64,000 nt of DNA. It comes from Mycobacterium sp. D16Q13 (GTDB lineage Bacteria; Actinomycetota; Actinomycetes; Mycobacteriales; Mycobacteriaceae). This document shows positions 38,002 through 51,073 of the stretch, one piece after another. Location of the stretch: contig NZ_MAEW01000015.1 of the NCBI RefSeq assembly GCF_002013375.1, forward strand, positions 62,001-126,000, written 5' to 3'. Below the pieces are notes generated by a model. It was not told where the DNA came from and ran no database searches. It saw only the letters and a list, made by a program, of their open reading frames with translations. Made by a program: the position numbers and the translations under genes. Within the stretch, counting starts at the first letter, position 1. Every line of letters starts with the position of its first letter.

Positions 38002-39296
38002 CTGTCCACCCCACCCATCACCGGATCGATACTGGCGACCGCAGCGATGAGATCGGCCACCATCCCGCCCTCACACATTGCCGAGACAGACTGCAGATTC
38101 GTGAACGATGGATCACGGAAATGCACACGGTAGGGCCGGGTTCCGCCATCGCTGACCATGTGCACCCCGAGCTCGCCGCGCGGCGACTCGACGGCGACGT
38201 ACACCTGTCCGGCCGGCACCCTGATCCCCTCGGTCACCAGTTTGAAGTGGTGGATCAGCCCCTCCATGGAGGTGCCCATGATCTTGGCGATGTGCTTAGG
38301 CGAGTTGCCCAATCCATCTGGGCCCGACGCGAGATCTGCGGGCCACGCAATCTTCTTGTCGTCCACCATGATCGGACCTGGCCTCAACCTATCCAGACAC
38401 TGTTGAGCGATCTTGATGGACTCGTGCATCTCCTTGATCCTGATCAGATACCGGCCATAGGAGTCGCAGTCGCTATCGGTGATGACTTCGAAGTCATAGT
38501 TCTCATACCCGCAGTACGGTTGTGCACGCCGCAGATCATGCGCCAACCCCGTCGCACGCAGCACCGGGCCGGTGATGCCCAACGCCATACACCCGGTCAG
38601 ATCCAGGTATCCGACCCCCTGGGTCCGCGCCTTCCAGATGTAGTTCTCGTTCAACAGGTTTTCCATGTCGCGCAACCTGCCGGGCAGGATCTTCAGCAGA
38701 TCCCGCACCTCGTGTTCGGCACCGTCGGGCAGATCCTGCGCCAACCCACCGGGCCTGACGTAGGCGTGGTTCATACGCAGGCCGGTGACGGCTTCGAACA
38801 CCTTGAGGATCATTTCGCGCTCGCGAAATCCGAGGAACATCGCGGTCATCGCACCAAGCTCCATACCGCCGGTGGCGAGTGCGACCAGATGGGAGGAGAT
38901 GCGATTGAGTTCCATCATCAACACCCGGATCACGGTGGCGCGCTCTGGGATTTCGTCGGTGATGTCAAGCAACCGCTCGACCCCCAGGCAATAGGCGGTC
39001 TCGTTGAAGAACGGGGACAGGTAGTCCATCCGGGTCACAAAGGTGACGCCCTGTGTCCACGTGCGATATTCCAGATTCTTTTCGATACCGGTGTGCAGGT
39101 AGCCAATTCCGCAGCGCACGTCGGTAACCGTCTCCCCCTCGATCTCCAGGATCAGGCGCAGCACGCCGTGGGTCGAGGGATGCTGGGGGCCCATGTTGAC
39201 CACGATGCGCTCGTCGCTGGCTTGAGCGGCGGCAGTGACGATCTCGTCCCAGTCCTGCCCACCGGCCATGAGATGGATCTCGGGCTGTGCTGTCAT
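37998..39296 (-). CDS. nuoD: NADH-quinone oxidoreductase subunit D (49-kDa type)
   Basis: A 432-residue subunit that with NuoB forms the quinone site. [14 protein letters not shown] carries the quinone-contacting His, and [10 protein letters not shown] and [17 protein letters not shown] are typical. Its ATG overlaps the nuoC TAA by one base (TAATG). Confidence 0.96.
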   Translation of the reverse strand: MTAQPEIHLMAGGQDWDEIVTAAAQASDERIVVNMGPQHPSTHGVLRLILEIEGETVTDVRCGIGYLHTGIEKNLEYRTWTQGVTFVTRMDYLSPFFNETAYCLGVERLLDITDEIPERATVIRVLMMELNRISSHLVALATGGMELGAMTAMFLGFREREMILKVFEAVTGLRMNHAYVRPGGLAQDLPDGAEHEVRDLLKILPGRLRDMENLLNENYIWKARTQGVGYLDLTGCMALGITGPVLRATGLAHDLRRAQPYCGYENYDFEVITDSDCDSYGRYLIRIKEMHESIKIAQQCLDRLRPGPIMVDDKKIAWPADLASGPDGLGNSPKHIAKIMGTSMEGLIHHFKLVTEGIRVPAGQVYVAVESPRGELGVHMVSDGGTRPYRVHFRDPSFTNLQSVSAMCEGGMVADLIAAVASIDPVMGGVDR

Positions 39297-39982
39297 TAGT
39301 TGTAGGACCTCCGCTGATCGGGCGGCGCGATGGTCGCCCCGTGGTACTCGACCGGCACGCCACCGAGCGGATAGTCCTTACGCTGCGGATGCCCCTCCCA
39401 GTCATCCGGCATTTCGATTCGCGTCAACGCCGGGTGATCGTCGAACACGATGCCGAAGAAGTCGTAGGTTTCCCGTTCATGCCAGTCGGTGGTCGGGTAC
39501 ACGGCATTCAGTGACGGAACATGCGGATTATCTTCCGGCACAGCCACTTCGAGCAGAATGCGACGGTTCCAGGTAATCGACATGAGCGGGTAGACGGCAT
39601 GCAGTTCCCGCGAGGCATCCTCGGGGTAATGCACACCGCTGACACCGAGGCAGAGCTCGAAACGCAGTTCCGGGTCGTCCCGCAGAGACTGGGCGACCTG
39701 GACCAGATGCTCGGCCCGGACGTGGATCGTGAGCTGATCGCGGTAGACGATGACACCCTCGATGGCGTCCTCGTAGGTGACATGCTCCTGGTCCGCGAGC
39801 ACCGATTCCAGCCGATCGACAACCTGATCGAAGTACCCTCCATAAGGACGGGCCGAGCTGACCGGCAAGGAGATTGGCTGAACCAGTCCGCCATAGCCCG
39901 ACGTGTCGCCACTGCCGCGGACCCCGAAGAGCCCATGCCGTACCCCGATGACCTCGCCTGGGTTCTGTTCGTCGCCGGTCAC
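39296..39982 (-). CDS. nuoC: NADH-quinone oxidoreductase subunit C (30-kDa type)
   Basis: A 228-residue peripheral-arm subunit. The family signature [21 protein letters not shown] and the [21 protein letters not shown] ending ([16 protein letters not shown]) are present. I chose GTG 39982, which overlaps the nuoB stop as GTGA; the frame stays open 89 codons further but within nuoB. Confidence 0.95.
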   Translation of the reverse strand: MTGDEQNPGEVIGVRHGLFGVRGSGDTSGYGGLVQPISLPVSSARPYGGYFDQVVDRLESVLADQEHVTYEDAIEGVIVYRDQLTIHVRAEHLVQVAQSLRDDPELRFELCLGVSGVHYPEDASRELHAVYPLMSITWNRRILLEVAVPEDNPHVPSLNAVYPTTDWHERETYDFFGIVFDDHPALTRIEMPDDWEGHPQRKDYPLGGVPVEYHGATIAPPDQRRSYN

Positions 39983-40533
39983 CGCAGTAGGCCCTTCATC
40001 TCGATGGTCGGCGTGGCGGCGAGGGCCGCCGCTTCGGTCTCGCGGATGACTTCCTCGCGGTTGGCCCCGAGCGGCATGTGGGCGATCTTCTCGTGCAGCT
40101 TCAAGATCGCGTGCAATAGCATCTCCGGGCGCGGAGGACACCCAGGAAGGTATATATCCACGGGGACAACATGATCGACACCCTGGACGATGGCATAGTT
40201 GTTGAACATCCCGCCCGAAGAAGCACAGACCCCCATGGCGAGCACCCATTTCGGTTCAGCCATCTGGTCATAGATCTGCCGCAACACCGGGGCCATCTTC
40301 TGGCTGACCCTGCCCGCGACGATCATGAGGTCGGCCTGCCGGGGCGTCGCCGAGAACCGTTCCATGCCAAAGCGGGCGATGTCGAACCGCGGGCCCGCCG
40401 TCGACATCATCTCGATGGCGCAACAGGCCAGCCCAAAGGTGGCGGGCCACAACGAACCTTTGCGCACATACCCGGCCAGCGTCTCGACGGTGCTCAGCAG
40501 AAATCCGCTAGGCAGTTGTTCCTCAAGACCCAT
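39979..40533 (-). CDS. nuoB: NADH-quinone oxidoreductase subunit B
   Basis: A 184-residue subunit binding cluster N2, the electron donor to quinone. The ligands lie in [11 protein letters not shown], a single Cys in [11 protein letters not shown] and the GCPPRPE motif. It begins 72 bp after nuoA, without overlap. Confidence 0.96.
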   Translation of the reverse strand: MGLEEQLPSGFLLSTVETLAGYVRKGSLWPATFGLACCAIEMMSTAGPRFDIARFGMERFSATPRQADLMIVAGRVSQKMAPVLRQIYDQMAEPKWVLAMGVCASSGGMFNNYAIVQGVDHVVPVDIYLPGCPPRPEMLLHAILKLHEKIAHMPLGANREEVIRETEAAALAATPTIEMKGLLR

Positions 40534-40605
40534 GGCTCTCCCGAAAGGTGTGCTTATTCGTGATGTTGCAAGGACTTCCGCGCCGCCCCACCGATCGCAC
40601 AGGGG

Positions 40606-40992
40606 CTAATCCCAGCTCAGGCCACCGCGCCTCCATTCGTAGGCGTACGCCACCGACACGTTGACGATGAACAGGGCCATTGCGAGCAGTCCGAACACTC
40701 CGAGGGCCTCGAAGTGGACGGCCCACGGATACAAGAAGACGATCTCGATATCGAAGATGATGAACAACATCGCGGTGAGGTAGTACTTCACGGGCACCCG
40801 GTGTCCACCAGCGGCGGCACCGTGATGGTCACGGCCCATCGAGTGCTGGGTGGGCTCGATACCGCATTCATACGCCTCAAGCTTCGCGCGGTTGTATCGG
40901 CGCGGACCGACGAATGACGAAATCCCAATGGAGAAAACGGCAAAGGCCACCGCAATGGCGCCGAGTACCAAGATCGGTACATATGCATCCAT
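40606..40992 (-). CDS. nuoA: NADH-quinone oxidoreductase subunit A
   Basis: A 128-residue, three-helix membrane subunit. YECGIEP and AMLFIIFDIEIVFLYPWAV are the family signatures; the Cys loop sits near the quinone site. ATG 40992 has GGAGG ten bases upstream; the frame open to 41058 gives an implausible N-terminus. First gene of the nuo operon. The 207-bp region upstream (40993-41199) should hold the operon promoter, but I see no clear consensus; it contains a short hairpin at 41138-41152. Confidence 0.95.
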   Translation of the reverse strand: MDAYVPILVLGAIAVAFAVFSIGISSFVGPRRYNRAKLEAYECGIEPTQHSMGRDHHGAAAGGHRVPVKYYLTAMLFIIFDIEIVFLYPWAVHFEALGVFGLLAMALFIVNVSVAYAYEWRRGGLSWD

Positions 40993-41199
40993 GGCAGAAC
41001 AGCCTCCCGAATCGATCGATCGGGTCCCTGTGCTGGATCGGCAACATTGCCGCGTCATTGCTGTGTGTGGTCGAGGGCTGCCGACCAGTACAGATGTGAC
41101 CTAACAAACACACTATCGGTTGGCGCCTGATCCATGCCACCGTTTGACGGTGTTTTGCGCAATTAAGTACTTGAGCCGAAGCGCCTGCGACGGCTGATG

Positions 41200-41595
41200 T
41201 CAGCGGTGTGTCACGTTGGCAGAACCAAGCAGCTCGATCACCGTCGCGGTCAATCGCATCGGGTCGATCGGACGCGGTACCACGCCCTCCGCGCGGGACC
41301 AGCTCGCCAGCCAGCTGTCTTGCGGACGTCCGGTCAGCACCACGATCGGAGGCGGCGCGTCGACCTCGTCCTTCACCTGCTTGGCCACGCCCATCCCGCC
41401 GAACGGCGTCGCCTCACCGTCGAGGATCGCCAGGTCGATACCGCCCGCGGCCAGGCGTTCGATGACCATGGGCCCGGTGGCCACCTCGACAAACTCCAGT
41501 GGCGGCAGTGCGGAATCCGGCCGTGTGCCAATTCCCTGAATTACCTTGCGCCGGACCGTGATGTCATCGCTGTAGACGAGGACGTGCAGCGCCAT
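41200..41595 (-). CDS. Stand-alone receiver-like protein, Rv3143-like
   Basis: A 131-residue single-domain protein with the CheY-like layout. An acidic pair lies in LVYSDD, the candidate phospho-acceptor Asp in DLAILDGEATPFGGMG, and the Thr/Ser of VVLTGRPQDSW in the switch position. The usual Lys-Pro near the end reads RPIDP, so phosphorylation may be altered. It has no output domain. It lies upstream of nuoA in the same orientation, as Rv3143 does near the nuo operon of M. tuberculosis, which suggests a link to respiration. Confidence 0.82.
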   Translation of the reverse strand: MALHVLVYSDDITVRRKVIQGIGTRPDSALPPLEFVEVATGPMVIERLAAGGIDLAILDGEATPFGGMGVAKQVKDEVDAPPPIVVLTGRPQDSWLASWSRAEGVVPRPIDPMRLTATVIELLGSANVTHR

Positions 41596-41655
41596 ACGGT
41601 CATGCTAGGCCGAGCTGCGGCTACTCGCGAAGGAATCCGGGGAAAGCCCGGGAAT

Positions 41656-42525
41656 CTAGGCCCGGAAGAACCTGACTTCAGAGGCCAGGATGGCCTTCGC
41701 ACCGATCGCGGCCAGCGCATCCATGGTGGTGTTGACGCCCTTGCGCGGGGCCAGGGCACGCACCGCCACCCACTTCTCGTCGGCCAGCGGGGCCAGCGTC
41801 GGAGATTCCAGGCCGGGCGTCACCTTGAGTGCCTCGTCCAGAACCGCGCGCGGGCAGTCATAGTCGAGCATCAAATACAGCTGGCCAAATACCACACCCT
41901 GGATGCGCGTCGTCAGCTGTGCGCGAGCCGTTTCCGTTGCCGGATCGGCGTTCTCCCGCTCGATCAGCACCGCCTCCGAATCGCACAGCGACTCACCGAA
42001 GGCCACCAGTCCGTGCTGGCGCAGGGTTCGTCCGGTACCGACGATATCGGCGATCACATCGGCCACGCCAAGCTGGATGGATATCTCGACAGCACCGTCC
42101 AGCCGAATGACATCGGCCTCGATTCCCTTGGTGGCCAGATCCTTTCGGACCAAATTCGGATAGGCGGTGGCGATCCGCTTCCCCGCGATGTCGTAAATCG
42201 TCCAGTCTCGTCCGGCGGGCGCGGCGTAGCGGAACGTCGATCCACCGAATCCCAGAGCGAGCCGCTCGGTCACCGGCGCATCGGAGTCCATCATCAGGTC
42301 GCGGCCGGTGATACCAAGATCCAGCTCGCCGGAGCCGACGTAGATCGCTATGTCCTTGGGCCTCAGGAAGAAGAACTCGACGTCGTTCTGCGGATCGAGC
42401 ACCGTGAGGTCCTTGGCGTCTCCGCGCCGCCGGTAGCCGGCCTCGGAAAGAATCTCCGACGCGGCCTCGCTGAGCGCCCCCTTGTTGGGGACGGCGACAC
42501 GCAACGCTCCATTCGCACTGGTCAT
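41656..42525 (-). CDS. hisG: ATP phosphoribosyltransferase
   Basis: First committed enzyme of histidine biosynthesis (ATP + PRPP to phosphoribosyl-ATP). A 289-residue long-form HisG: catalytic domains with [23 protein letters not shown] and the PRPP-binding segment [27 protein letters not shown], plus a C-terminal regulatory domain (about residues 210-289) that mediates His inhibition. ATG 42525 is one base after the hisE stop (TGACATG). hisE-hisG adjacency is as in Rv2122c-Rv2121c. Confidence 0.96.
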   Translation of the reverse strand: MTSANGALRVAVPNKGALSEAASEILSEAGYRRRGDAKDLTVLDPQNDVEFFFLRPKDIAIYVGSGELDLGITGRDLMMDSDAPVTERLALGFGGSTFRYAAPAGRDWTIYDIAGKRIATAYPNLVRKDLATKGIEADVIRLDGAVEISIQLGVADVIADIVGTGRTLRQHGLVAFGESLCDSEAVLIERENADPATETARAQLTTRIQGVVFGQLYLMLDYDCPRAVLDEALKVTPGLESPTLAPLADEKWVAVRALAPRKGVNTTMDALAAIGAKAILASEVRFFRA

Positions 42526-42526
42526 G

Positions 42527-42808
42527 TCAGAGCTTCCGGTAGACGTCATCGAGCGTGAGACCGCGGGCAATCAGCAGCACCTGCGCCCAATAGAACAGCT
42601 GGCTGACTTCTTCGGCGAGCGATTCGTCGCTCTCATGCTCGGCGGCCAGCCATACCTCGCCCGCCTCTTCGAGCAGTTTCTTGCCCAGGGTGTGCACGCC
42701 CGCATCGAGGGCAGCGACGGTCCCACTTCCCTCGGGCCGGGTTCTGGCGCGGTCACTGAGCTCGGCGAACAGCTCCTCGAAGGTCTTCACGGGTGGCGAT
42801 TCTGTCAC
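42527..42808 (-). CDS. hisE: Phosphoribosyl-ATP pyrophosphatase
   Basis: A 93-residue MazG-like all-alpha enzyme of the second step of histidine biosynthesis. [22 protein letters not shown] and [13 protein letters not shown] carry the Mg-binding Glu/Asp residues. The start is GTG 42808. It lies upstream of and nearly touching hisG. Confidence 0.96.
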   Translation of the reverse strand: MTESPPVKTFEELFAELSDRARTRPEGSGTVAALDAGVHTLGKKLLEEAGEVWLAAEHESDESLAEEVSQLFYWAQVLLIARGLTLDDVYRKL

Positions 42809-42824
42809 GACCGGCCCCGGTGAG

Positions 42825-43532
42825 TCATATGGGTTTGCCGGCGGTCGCCGTCAGGACGTCAGCGTGGGCACGGCGCAAGTCCTCCGGAGACAGCCCCGAC
42901 AACGTGGGGGCACGCCTGCGCCGATCAGTGCCGGGCACCTCGATATGGTTGGGCACCACCAGCACCACACAACCCGCCGCCTCGGCCGCGGCGGCGCCGG
43001 TCGCCGAGTCCTCGATGGCCACGCAATCGGACGGATCCACGCCCAGCAGCGCCGCAGCCCGCAAGTACGGGTCCGGAGCCGGTTTGGTACGTACCACCTC
43101 GTCACCGCAGACAGTTCCAGAAAACCACTGTGTACCAATGGTCTTGAGCGCCTGGTTGGTGAGCGATCTGATGGTGTTGGTGACCAGCGCCATGGGCACC
43201 TGCTCGGCGGCGAGCTGCGCCAGCATGTCCTGCGCACCATCACACCAGGTCAAATCGGTTTCAAAGAGCTCGCCGGTGTACTCGTGCAGCCAGTCATTCT
43301 CGCTGGCCATCAACTCGGGGTCCGGCTCCAGCCCGAACGCTGCGAACATCATCTGCATCGTGGCCTCGGCGGAGCCGCCGAGCAGCGCGGTACGCAGTTC
43401 GGGGGTCATCTCACCGCCCAGCCTGCGGCACGTTTCGGCCATCGAGATATCCCAGAGCTTCTCCGAGTCGATGAGCGTGCCGTCCATGTCCCACAGCACC
43501 GCGCGCATGCGGCCAATTCTGTCAGAGGTCAC
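42825..43532 (-). CDS. HAD-superfamily phosphatase / phosphatase-mutase
   Basis: A 235-residue HAD subfamily IA protein. Motif I is [12 protein letters not shown] with the nucleophile Asp; the cap domain covers about residues 20-90; motif II is ALVTNT, motif [11 protein letters not shown] and motif [10 protein letters not shown]. The substrate is unknown; beta-phosphoglucomutase-like or sugar-phosphate phosphatase activity is common in this branch. GTG 43532 is the start. It lies 16 bp before hisE and may be in the same operon. Confidence 0.88.
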   Translation of the reverse strand: MTSDRIGRMRAVLWDMDGTLIDSEKLWDISMAETCRRLGGEMTPELRTALLGGSAEATMQMMFAAFGLEPDPELMASENDWLHEYTGELFETDLTWCDGAQDMLAQLAAEQVPMALVTNTIRSLTNQALKTIGTQWFSGTVCGDEVVRTKPAPDPYLRAAALLGVDPSDCVAIEDSATGAAAAEAAGCVVLVVPNHIEVPGTDRRRRAPTLSGLSPEDLRRAHADVLTATAGKPI

Positions 43533-43554
43533 CCGCTGCCCATGACGCTGGTGC

Positions 43555-47307
<3,753 letters not shown>

Positions 47308-47555
47308 GCGCATTCCTTCCAGAGCGGAAGGCGTCCTTAACTCTGCCGAGCGTGGCGGTCACGGGCTGTGATCCGGAACCGTTGCAACGCCTCTCGACCA
47401 GATGAAGTCTACGTCGTCACCCGACAGTCGTGCGAACGCCTCATGTGTCGTGCGGTTTCTCCAGGGGCGGTCATATCAACAATGTGATCCGGCTATCCAA
47501 TCCATTCTCCGCCAGCCGCGGCTCGTCCCCGTCACGCAGGGCTTACGCTGACACC

Positions 47556-48437
47556 GTGACACTGTCGGATACCGCCCAGAACGGCCTACCCGTGCTGCGC
47601 GACCCGGTGGTGGTTGCCGCTTTCGAGGGCTGGAACGACGCCGGTGATGCGGCCAGCGCGGCGTTGGAGCATCTGGACACCACCTGGCAGGCCACCCCGT
47701 TGATGACCATTGACGACGAGGACTACTACGACTACCAGGTCAATCGTCCCATCGTGCGGCTGGTCGAGGGCGTCACCCGCGAGCTGGAGTGGCCCGGGAT
47801 GCACATCTCGTACTGCTCGCCTCCCGGCTCGCAGCGCGATGTGGTTCTGATGCACGGTGCCGAGCCGAATATGCGCTGGCGCACCTTCTGCAACCGCTTG
47901 CTGGCCATCGCGGATCGCCTCAACGTATCGACCGTGGTGATCCTGGGTGCCCTCTTGGCCGACACTCCGCACACCCGGCCGGTACCCGTGAGCGGCACCG
48001 CCTACTCCCCCGATGCGGCCAAGTTCTTCGGCCTGGAGGAGACTCGATACGAGGGTCCTACCGGTATCGCCGGGGTGTTCCAGGACGCGTGCGTGAACGC
48101 CGGGATACCCGCCGTCGCGTTCTGGGCCGCAGTACCGCACTACGTGTCACAACCCCCCAATCCGAAGGCGACGGTCGCCCTGCTGCAGCGCGTCGAGGAT
48201 GTGCTCGACGTCGAGGTACCGCTCGGAGATCTGCCGGAGCAGGCTGAGGAGTGGGAGCAGGCAGTCTCCGAGATGACCACCGAGGACGAGGAGATCGCCG
48301 AGTACGTGCAGTCGCTTGAGGAGCGCGGCGACGCCGAGGTGGACACCACCGAGATTCTCAGCAAGATCGATGGCGATGCCTTGGCCGCCGAATTCGAGCG
48401 CTACCTGCGACGGCGCGGACCCCGATTCGGGGGGTGA
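47556..48437 (+). CDS. PAC2-family protein, Rv2125-like
   Basis: A 293-residue protein of the PAC2 (proteasome assembly chaperone 2-like) family, common in actinobacteria. FEGWNDAGDAASAALEHL and LGALLADTPHTRPVPVSG are family segments, and the C-terminus is an acidic helix-rich tail. The molecular function is unknown. GTG 47556 is preceded by a -10-like TACGCT (47544-47549) six bases upstream and no ribosome-binding site, so the mRNA is probably leaderless. It is divergent from metH, as Rv2125 is from Rv2124c. Confidence 0.85.
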   Translation: MTLSDTAQNGLPVLRDPVVVAAFEGWNDAGDAASAALEHLDTTWQATPLMTIDDEDYYDYQVNRPIVRLVEGVTRELEWPGMHISYCSPPGSQRDVVLMHGAEPNMRWRTFCNRLLAIADRLNVSTVVILGALLADTPHTRPVPVSGTAYSPDAAKFFGLEETRYEGPTGIAGVFQDACVNAGIPAVAFWAAVPHYVSQPPNPKATVALLQRVEDVLDVEVPLGDLPEQAEEWEQAVSEMTTEDEEIAEYVQSLEERGDAEVDTTEILSKIDGDALAAEFERYLRRRGPRFGG

Positions 48438-48440
48438 TCC

Positions 48441-49022
48441 CTAGAGGTATTCCAGCTTGCTCGCGAGCCAGCGACCGTCCACCAGCTCCAAGGTCATTTT
48501 CATCCGGCTTCTGTCGATCCTTGGGTCGGGCCGAACAGAATTGACAATGGACTGATCCACCGCGAGCAGGATTACGACGCTCTTCTCAGGTTGGTCGGCG
48601 GTATCCGATTGCACCGCCGAGGCGACCACCTTGCCGACCGCGCTGGCCTTGTTGTCGATCAACAGCTGTCGCAGTTGCACTGAGCCCTTCGTGAACTCGT
48701 CTTTGAGCTCGCCCGTACAGCGCTCTAGGATCTGGGCGAAGTTTTCATCGACGTTGCCCGAATCGACCGAGGTCAAGATGACCGTTAACGACTCGGCGGC
48801 AGCGCGCGCCTGCTCCCTGAATTCTCGGATCTGACGGTCACGATTGAACTCATCGTGTTCCTGCGCGGCCTTCGCCCGCTGCGCAGCAAGAATCGGACCG
48901 TCATGAAACTGCTTCCACGCCAGCAGTCCGCAGGCGCAGAGTGCGACAACGGCAACGCCAATCATCAGGCTGGCGAGAACAATTCGCAGCTGGCCACCGG
49001 GCGGCGCGGGATAACCGGTCAT
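48441..49022 (-). CDS. Mce-associated-type membrane protein, downstream paralogue
   Basis: A 193-residue protein with one N-terminal membrane helix (about residues 12-34), a charged helical segment rich in Arg/Glu/Gln, and an NTF2-like extracytoplasmic domain ending MTLELVDGRWLASKLEYL. This layout resembles mycobacterial Mce-associated (Mam/Mas) proteins that support lipid transporters. Its ATG overlaps the stop of the upstream paralogue as ATGA. No mce genes are present in the window. The function is inferred from layout only. Confidence 0.65.
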   Translation of the reverse strand: MTGYPAPPGGQLRIVLASLMIGVAVVALCACGLLAWKQFHDGPILAAQRAKAAQEHDEFNRDRQIREFREQARAAAESLTVILTSVDSGNVDENFAQILERCTGELKDEFTKGSVQLRQLLIDNKASAVGKVVASAVQSDTADQPEKSVVILLAVDQSIVNSVRPDPRIDRSRMKMTLELVDGRWLASKLEYL

Positions 49023-49618
49023 ATCAGCTCGACATCGCTTGCCAGCCAACGACTGTCGACCTTCTCCATGGTCATTCGCACCCGGCTTCGATCAATACGC
49101 GAGTCGGGTATCGCGACGTTAGTCACGGACTGATCGATGAAGAGCAGCATGATGACCTTGTCGACCGATTCGGTGTGAATCGCGGAATCGATCACCTTGC
49201 CGCTGGACTTCGCCTTGTTGTCGACCAGAATCTGGTGGAGTTGAGCGCTGGACTTCGCGTACCTCTCTTTGAACGCACCGGTCGACTTTTCCAGTATCTC
49301 TGACGTGTTTCTGTCGACATCGCGGTAGTCCGTGTTGATCATCAGCAATGCGAACGCGGTGGATGCTTCCTGCGCTTGCTGACCGGCCTTGTGCGCCTCC
49401 CGATCTCGGCTGAGCTGGACACGCCATCCCTCCGGCCCATCAGGAACCGCCCCACCATCGGCCACCAGTTTCCACCCCAGAAACCCGCACCCAGTCAAGG
49501 CAACCACGGCAATCAGCCCGGAGACGATGATCGCCACCGTCGCCCATCGACTCGGTCTGGGCGAGGGCATCGGATAACCCGGATACGGGATGGGCTCTTG
49601 CGGCCACTGCTGAATCAC
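49019..49618 (-). CDS. Mce-associated-type membrane protein, upstream paralogue
   Basis: A 199-residue protein. A Pro-rich cytoplasmic N-terminus (about 25 residues) precedes one membrane helix (VAIIVSGLIAVVALTGCGFLG) and an extracytoplasmic domain with ILEKSTGAFKERYAKSSAQLHQILVDNKA and a final SRVRMTMEKVDSRWLAS, clearly paralogous to the downstream protein. The start is GTG 49618 after a G-rich stretch. Tandem Mam-like pairs usually accompany mce operons; this pair stands alone. Confidence 0.65.
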   Translation of the reverse strand: MIQQWPQEPIPYPGYPMPSPRPSRWATVAIIVSGLIAVVALTGCGFLGWKLVADGGAVPDGPEGWRVQLSRDREAHKAGQQAQEASTAFALLMINTDYRDVDRNTSEILEKSTGAFKERYAKSSAQLHQILVDNKAKSSGKVIDSAIHTESVDKVIMLLFIDQSVTNVAIPDSRIDRSRVRMTMEKVDSRWLASDVELI

Positions 49619-49643
49619 GACCCCCCCACTCAGTTACGGCGCA

Positions 49644-50798
49644 TCAGGAAAGCCGCTGCACCGCCAACTCGTCGAGCGAAAGATAGCAGTTCACCGCCAT
49701 GGTCAGATCAGCTTCGGCCAGCAGTGACTGGATCACGTGTTTGACGCCGCTGGTTCCGTCCAGCGCCAGCCCATACACGTACGGACGGGCGATCCCCACC
49801 AGGCTCGCTCCGAGGGCGACGGCACGTAACACGTCGATGCCGTCACGGACCCCTGAGTCGAAAGTCACCGGAACCGAACCGGCCGCCTGGACGGCCGCGG
49901 CAAGACCGTCGATCGCGGGAATTCCGCCATTCGCTTGCCGCCCACCGTGATTGGAATAGGCAATGGCATCGATACCGCGATCCACCGCTTGCCGAACGTC
50001 GTCGACATCGCAGATGCCCTTGAGGATGATCGGGAGTTTGGTCAGTTCGCGATACCGATCGATATCCGCCCAGGTGAGCCCCGGGTGGCTGAACAGCGAC
50101 GCCCACACCAGACCGGCGTGCATCGGGGCCAGTTCCCCGGCCGAACGTACCCCCGCGATTTCCAGGAAGCGGGGATCTGAGGTGTAGTTCGCCAGGCAGT
50201 GTCCGTGCAGCATCGGCAGGTAACCGTGTGTGAGATCGCGGGGGCGCCAGCCCAATGTGCCGGTGTCCAGAGTCACCGCGAGCGCGTCGTACCCCGCCGC
50301 CTCGGCACGCCGGATAAAGCTGTCGGTCAGCTCGGCATCCGAAGACGGGTACAGCTGGAAAATCCCGTAGGAATCGCCGCGCTCCGCAGCGACCTCCTCA
50401 AGAGTGGCCGAAGAGAGCGTCGAATACATGGCCGGCACATCAAGCTCACGGGCGGCGGCGGCCGTCAGCAGGTCGCCACGATCGCGAACCGCACCCAGCA
50501 CACCGACCGGGCAGATGAACACCGGACTGGTGAGCTCGCGCCCCAGGAATGACGTCGACATGTCCCGAGTCGTACGGTCTCGCAGCATCCGGGGCACAAG
50601 CCCGTAGTGGCGCAGCGCGGCGGCATTCGCATCCTGGGTGTGCTCGTCACCCGCCCCACCACGCACGTAGCCGAAGATCCCCTCGCCCAGCGCCTGCTCC
50701 GCGCGACTCTCCAGTTCGGCAAAGGTGAAGGGAAGTGTCGACACCTTGCCGAGCGCACCCGCCGCGTAGAACTGGAGCTGGAAATCGCCGAAGTTCAT
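49644..50798 (-). CDS. FMN-dependent L-lactate 2-monooxygenase-like 2-hydroxy-acid oxidase
   Basis: A 384-residue FMN enzyme of the LldD/glycolate-oxidase family. The catalytic-base His lies in YSNHGGRQANGG, the FMN phosphate-binding segment is GASLVGIARPY, and the N-terminal GGAGDEHTQDANAAALRHYGLVPRML strongly follows the lactate 2-monooxygenase of M. smegmatis (L-lactate + O2 to acetate + CO2). The insertion loop is shorter. ATG 50798 has GAGGAG six bases upstream. Another 2-hydroxy acid substrate is possible. Confidence 0.85.
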   Translation of the reverse strand: MNFGDFQLQFYAAGALGKVSTLPFTFAELESRAEQALGEGIFGYVRGGAGDEHTQDANAAALRHYGLVPRMLRDRTTRDMSTSFLGRELTSPVFICPVGVLGAVRDRGDLLTAAAARELDVPAMYSTLSSATLEEVAAERGDSYGIFQLYPSSDAELTDSFIRRAEAAGYDALAVTLDTGTLGWRPRDLTHGYLPMLHGHCLANYTSDPRFLEIAGVRSAGELAPMHAGLVWASLFSHPGLTWADIDRYRELTKLPIILKGICDVDDVRQAVDRGIDAIAYSNHGGRQANGGIPAIDGLAAAVQAAGSVPVTFDSGVRDGIDVLRAVALGASLVGIARPYVYGLALDGTSGVKHVIQSLLAEADLTMAVNCYLSLDELAVQRLS

Positions 50799-50988
50799 CA
50801 AGCACTCCTCATCGTTCGGACATTCGCTGGATGCTCAGCGTACTGAGCACTTTCGGCCTCATCCAGCACCGTCGGCCGGGTGGGCGCGCATGCTCATCAG
50901 TCTGATCGCACATCACATCGCGGTACAGGTAGCTCGCACATCCGGACGACTGGTAGCAATCCACCTGCCCAGCAAATTGGGACCCAAG

Positions 50989-51019
50989 TTAGGGGTACCT
51001 TACCGGGGTTCCTTATGAT
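50989..51019 (+). promoter_or_regulatory. Candidate promoter with weak iron-box-like element before the SagB-type gene
   Basis: A -10-like TATGAT lies at 51014-51019. Just upstream, TTAGG (50989-50993) and CTTACC (50999-51004) agree with the outer left and inner right parts of the IdeR 19-bp consensus, about 11 or 12 of 19 positions, but the centre does not match. Iron control is plausible given the siderophore-type NRPS genes next door, yet the match is weak. Confidence 0.35.
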
Positions 51020-51073
51020 CCTCCGTGAAACGCATACGCATTCGGCGTCGGCATACCGTCCGGAAGGCCTCCG

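Noticed and set aside
47308..47555. Possible cobalamin or SAM riboswitch in the region between metH and the PAC2 gene
   Set aside because: No B12-box-like sequence and no recognisable SAM riboswitch core on the minus strand; the region is only about 250 bp and looks like two ordinary divergent promoters.
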